From Caballeronia sordidicola (lineage in GTDB: Bacteria > Pseudomonadota > Gammaproteobacteria > Burkholderiales > Burkholderiaceae): a stretch of 64,000 bases of DNA. Shown piece after piece: positions 60,795 through 64,000 of this stretch. The position numbers and the translations under genes were made by a program. Every line of letters begins with the position of its first letter. The stretch's first letter is position 1. Under the pieces are notes generated by a model, which was not told where the DNA came from, did no database searches, and saw only the letters and a program-made list of their open reading frames with translations. Where the stretch lies: NCBI RefSeq assembly GCF_001544455.2, contig NZ_FCOC02000011.1, positions 143,971 through 207,970 of the forward strand. The letters run 5' to 3'.

Positions 60795-63233
60795 ATGAAT
60801 CCAGTTCCATCGTCCGTCTCTGTGGACCCGCATCACGACGTGCTCAGCACTGAAACCGATGCAGATGCGCATATCGAGTTCAACGCTGAAAACCACGCGC
60901 ACGACCACGATCAAGATGGAGATTCTCCATCGGCCGCGCGCAAGTACATAGATGCGGTTCTCGAACAGTCGTTTCGCCATCTGTTCGGGCCAACCGCCAC
61001 GCCGGAGAAACCGCGCCGTCACGATGTCGTTTCCATCGCGAAACTGACGACTGAACTGGCCGCGTATCTTTCGCCGGAAGAAATCAAGCAGGTCAAACAG
61101 GCTTTCCATTTCAGCGACGAAGCCCATCTCGGGCAATATCGGCAGAGTGGCGAGCCGTACATCACGCATCCGGTCGCGGTCGCGGAAATCTGCGCAAGCT
61201 GGAAACTCGACGATCAATCCATCATGGCGGCGTTGCTCCATGACGTGATCGAAGATCAGGGCGTGACGAAAACCGAAATTGCGGAACGGTTCGGGCCGAA
61301 GGTCGCGGAACTTGTCGACGGCTTGTCGAAGCTCGACAAAATGGAGTTCCGCAATCGCGAGGAAGCGCAGGCGGAAAACTTCCGCAAGATGCTGCTCGCC
61401 ATGGCGCGCGACGTGCGAGTGATCCTCGTCAAGCTGGCCGACCGCTTGCACAACATGCGCACGCTTGGCGCCGTGCCGGCGGAGAAGCGGCGTCGCGTGG
61501 CGCGCGAGACCATCGACATTTATGCGCCCATTGCGCACAGGCTCGGCCTGAACAATACGTATCGCGAACTGCAGGACTTGAGTTTCGCGAACTTCAATCC
61601 GCATCGCTATGCCACGCTCGAGCGCGCAGTCAAGGCCGCGCGAGGCAATCGGCGTGAAGTGGTCGGCAAGATCATGGAAGCGGTCCAGCGCACGATTGCC
61701 GACGCGAAGATCAAGGCGGACGTCACCGGGCGCGAGAAAACCATCTTCAGCATTTATAAGAAGATGCGCGACAAGCAGTTGTCTTTTTCGCAAGTGCTCG
61801 ACGTGTACGGATTTCGCGTGGTGCTGGATACGGCGCTCGAGTGCTACACGTGCATAGGCGCATTGCATGCGCTCTACAAGCCGGTGCCGGGCAAGTTCAA
61901 GGACTACATCGCGATCCCGAAGGTGAATGGCTATCAGTCGTTGCACACCACGCTCGTGGGTCCGTTTGGCGCGCCTATCGAATTCCAGATCCGCACGCGC
62001 AAGATGCATGAAATCGCGGAGGCGGGCGTTGCCGCGCACTGGCTGTACAAGAACGGCGGCGCGGATCTCAACGATGTGCAAAAGCGCGCGCATCAATGGC
62101 TCAAGTCGCTGCTCGACATTCAAAGCGAAGCAGGGGACTCCAGCGAATTCCTCGAACACGTCAAGATCGACCTGTTTCCGGACGCGGTCTACGTGTTCAC
62201 GCCCAAGTCGAAAATCATGCCGCTGCCGCGTGGCGCGACTGCACTCGACTTCGCGTATTCCATTCATAGCGATCTCGGCAACCAGTGTGTCGCGGTGAAG
62301 ATCAACAACGAGTTGCTGCCGCTGCGCACCGAGTTGAAGAGCGGCGACATTGTTGAAGTGATTACCGCGCCGTATTCGAAGCCGAATCCCGCGTGGCTTG
62401 GGTTCGTGCGCACCGGTAAGGCCCGTTCGGCAATTCGTCACTACCTGAAGACGATGCGGCTGAATGAATCGGTGCAACTGGGCGAACGGCTTGTCGACCA
62501 AAGCCTCAAGGGCTATGGCCTGGCGCTTTCCGAAGTTACGCCGGAAGTGTGGGAAAAGCTGGTGCAATGGACCGGCAACAAGAGCCGACAGGAAATCTTC
62601 GCGGACATCGGCCTCGGCAGGCGTGTCGCTGCGGTGATGGCAAAGCGCATTGAAGTGCTGATGACCGGACGGGACGACGATGATTCCCCTCGCGAAAGCT
62701 TCACCACGAACACCGCGCCGCCAGTCGTGATTACCGGTACGGAAGGCATGTCGGTGCAGTTGTCGGCGTGCTGTCGCCCGATTCCCGGCGACGACATCAT
62801 GGGTTATATCGGCATTGGGCTCGGCATGGCGATCCACACCACCGAGTGTCGCGTGGCGCAGCGTATTCATAGGCGCGATCCCGGCCGCTGGATCGACGTT
62901 GCCTGGGCGCCGCAGCCCGGCCGCCTTTTCGACGTCGCCATCAAAGTGCTCGTGAGCACGTCGAAGGGCGTATTCGCCCGCGTGGCCGCTGATATCACGT
63001 CTGCCGATGCCAATATCGTCCACATTGCAATGGACGAGGACGTGACGCAGGAATCCACCGTCTTGCGTTTCGTGATCCAGGTCAGTGACCGCGTGCATCT
63101 GGCAAACGTGATGCGGCGTGTCAGGACGAATCCGGACGTGATGCGCATTGCGCGTGAACGGCCGAGTGACGAGCCACATCACCGCAACACCGAAGGCGGC
63201 ATGCGGATCGATCGCGAACGCGGCGACTATTGA
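60795..63233 (+). CDS. spoT: Bifunctional (p)ppGpp synthetase/hydrolase SpoT
   Basis: 812 residues from the ATG at 60795, which has GGAGG a few bases upstream (an earlier TTG at 60762 is less likely). An acidic, His/Asp-rich N-terminal extension of about 75 residues is unusual. The HD hydrolase domain follows (YITHPVAVAEI, His149-Asp150 in ALLHDVIEDQ, LADRLHNMRTL), then the synthetase domain (GREKTIFSIYKKMRDKQ, YGFRVVLD, KVNGYQSLHTTLVGP), a TGS domain (YVFTPKSKIMPLPRGATALD) and a C-terminal ACT domain. Hydrolase motifs are intact, so it is the SpoT-type enzyme. Confidence 0.97.
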   Translation: MNPVPSSVSVDPHHDVLSTETDADAHIEFNAENHAHDHDQDGDSPSAARKYIDAVLEQSFRHLFGPTATPEKPRRHDVVSIAKLTTELAAYLSPEEIKQVKQAFHFSDEAHLGQYRQSGEPYITHPVAVAEICASWKLDDQSIMAALLHDVIEDQGVTKTEIAERFGPKVAELVDGLSKLDKMEFRNREEAQAENFRKMLLAMARDVRVILVKLADRLHNMRTLGAVPAEKRRRVARETIDIYAPIAHRLGLNNTYRELQDLSFANFNPHRYATLERAVKAARGNRREVVGKIMEAVQRTIADAKIKADVTGREKTIFSIYKKMRDKQLSFSQVLDVYGFRVVLDTALECYTCIGALHALYKPVPGKFKDYIAIPKVNGYQSLHTTLVGPFGAPIEFQIRTRKMHEIAEAGVAAHWLYKNGGADLNDVQKRAHQWLKSLLDIQSEAGDSSEFLEHVKIDLFPDAVYVFTPKSKIMPLPRGATALDFAYSIHSDLGNQCVAVKINNELLPLRTELKSGDIVEVITAPYSKPNPAWLGFVRTGKARSAIRHYLKTMRLNESVQLGERLVDQSLKGYGLALSEVTPEVWEKLVQWTGNKSRQEIFADIGLGRRVAAVMAKRIEVLMTGRDDDDSPRESFTTNTAPPVVITGTEGMSVQLSACCRPIPGDDIMGYIGIGLGMAIHTTECRVAQRIHRRDPGRWIDVAWAPQPGRLFDVAIKVLVSTSKGVFARVAADITSADANIVHIAMDEDVTQESTVLRFVIQVSDRVHLANVMRRVRTNPDVMRIARERPSDEPHHRNTEGGMRIDRERGDY

Positions 63234-63346
63234 CGCGACTGACGTGGGCCTTGGCGCAGCCATTGGCTCGCGCGCAGAGGCTTTGATCGCCGCTGGAACG
63301 CGACCTGCGTGCCTTGTACCCATTCTGCGTACAACAAGGGGCACAT

Positions 63347-63838
63347 ATGAAAACATCGGAACTTGAAGGCGCCGAGCTCGACTATTGGGTCGCACGCGGG
63401 CTGCACGATTTCATCCGCGAAATCCATTTCACCGACGGCGGGCAGACGCTCGCCATTCGCGGTAACGATCGCGGGCGGGCGTGGGACGGGCGATTTTTGC
63501 CGTCGTCGTCCTGGGAAGCTGCTTCGGTTGTGCTGGAGCGCGCCTGCCGGCTTGAGATGAGCGACCACGGGCGTGGGGAGGTTGTCTGCACGGCGGTGTT
63601 CGGCAAGGACGGGCAGGAGGTGGCGGGGCGTGGTGCATCGTTGAGAATTGCGCTGCTTCGCGCCTTCCTGCTGCATGCGTTTGGAGAAACGGTAGACGAT
63701 GATTATCCGCACCGGTCGCAAATGCTATTGGGCGAGCGAGCGGAGCCGCTGGGCGAACAGAGCGCGGTGGCATCGATTGAAGATGCGCCGGCACCGGATG
63801 GACGGATTGGGGATATAGGATCAGCCGCGCGGCAATAA
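63347..63838 (+). CDS. NinX-like (DUF2591) protein
   Basis: 163 residues from ATG 63347 (AAGGGG upstream). The start MKTSELEGAELDYWVARG resembles the phage NinX/DUF2591 family, followed by FLPSSSWEAASVVLER and GRGASLRIALLRAFLLHAFGETVDD. The C-terminal 35 residues are low-complexity. Function unknown. It is placed between spoT and tRNA-Arg; chromosomal homologues of this phage-type family are known in Burkholderiaceae, so a prophage is not implied by this gene alone. Confidence 0.75.
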   Translation: MKTSELEGAELDYWVARGLHDFIREIHFTDGGQTLAIRGNDRGRAWDGRFLPSSSWEAASVVLERACRLEMSDHGRGEVVCTAVFGKDGQEVAGRGASLRIALLRAFLLHAFGETVDDDYPHRSQMLLGERAEPLGEQSAVASIEDAPAPDGRIGDIGSAARQ

Positions 63839-63885
63839 CCGGCGGCGCATTTGATCCAAAGACCGATCCCATGATTGCCGCAAAA

Positions 63886-63922
63886 ACAAAAAGGGCCTTC
63901 CTCGCGGAAGGCCCTTCTTAAA
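63886..63922. terminator. Terminator between the NinX-like gene and tRNA-Arg
   Basis: A perfect 10-bp stem AAGGGCCTTC (63891-63900) / GAAGGCCCTT (63907-63916) has A-rich sequence on the left (strong for the minus-strand tRNA) and CTTCTTA on the right. Confidence 0.85.
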
Positions 63923-63923
63923 C

Positions 63924-64000
63924 TGGTGCGGCTGGCAGGATTCGAACCCACGACCCCTTGGTTCGTAGCCAAGTACTCTATCCATCTGAGCTACAGCCGC
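63924..64000 (-). tRNA. tRNA-Arg (anticodon ACG)
   Basis: 77 nt including encoded CCA, ending exactly at the window edge. Acceptor GCGGCTG / CAGCCGC. Anticodon loop CTACGAA with anticodon ACG (inosine at the wobble position after editing). T-loop GTTCGAATC. Complete. Confidence 0.96.

Noticed and set aside
60777..63395. An 872-codon open frame antisense to spoT, and similar long antisense frames at 12164-14305, 34521-36275, 38948-40444 and 49811-51139
   Set aside because: They lie opposite well-identified conserved genes, have Arg/His-rich composition typical of GC-rich shadow frames, and show no family motif.

Overview
This is a GC-rich stretch of bacterial chromosome, almost certainly from the family Burkholderiaceae. 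Paraburkholderia or Caballeronia is the best guess from protein character, but the genus is an inference. The evidence is the combination tamA-tamB, a fused hemD-hemX, the order ftsK-lolA-rarA-serS, minCDE, rph-rdgB-hemW, gmk-rpoZ-spoT, a single-subunit PEP carboxylase and a large Arg/Lys/Orn decarboxylase. Coding is dense, on both strands, and mostly housekeeping. I see no prophage, insertion sequence, CRISPR array or rRNA.

Layout: 0.3-8.4 kb holds outer-membrane assembly (tamA, tamB) and metG. 8.7-14.7 kb holds an OmpA-like lipoprotein, apbC/mrp, a SodC-like lipoprotein that has lost metal ligands, dcd, and an amino-acid decarboxylase. 14.7-20.8 kb holds a bestrophin-type channel behind a double-dyad operator-like site, argH, an ECF sigma/anti-sigma pair, an XRE-type regulator and a methyltransferase. 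20.8-28.6 kb holds ppc and the tetrapyrrole operon hemC-hemDX-hemY. 28.6-34.2 kb (minus strand) holds a TolC-type protein, rhodanese, a PCMT-like methyltransferase, a TRIC-type channel, an Smr-domain protein and trxB. 34.5-42.2 kb holds ftsK-lolA-(cytX reversed)-rarA-serS-tRNA-Ser(CGA).

42.2-49.5 kb holds two exported proteins of unknown function, map, a GNAT acetyltransferase, minCDE, two small envelope proteins and a ClC chloride channel. 49.5-55.9 kb is the most accessory-looking part: a small membrane protein, an OpgC-like acyltransferase, two MFS transporters, a TonB-C lipoprotein, a 52-residue hydrophilic protein, and a HigBA-type toxin-antitoxin pair whose toxin is frameshifted, next to tRNA-Ser(UGA). 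55.9-64.0 kb returns to core genes: hemW-rdgB-rph leftward, yicC-gmk-rpoZ-spoT rightward, then a NinX-like protein and tRNA-Arg(ACG) at the window edge.

I found no large undescribed multi-gene system. The items most worth a second look are the degenerate SodC-like protein, the broken toxin beside an intact antitoxin, the double 17-bp dyad with 21-bp centre spacing upstream of the bestrophin gene, orphan terminators that may mark small RNAs (about 18.75-18.99 kb and 49.59-49.81 kb), and several small envelope proteins. Start codons were moved from the longest reading frame wherever a ribosome-binding site or family length argued for it.
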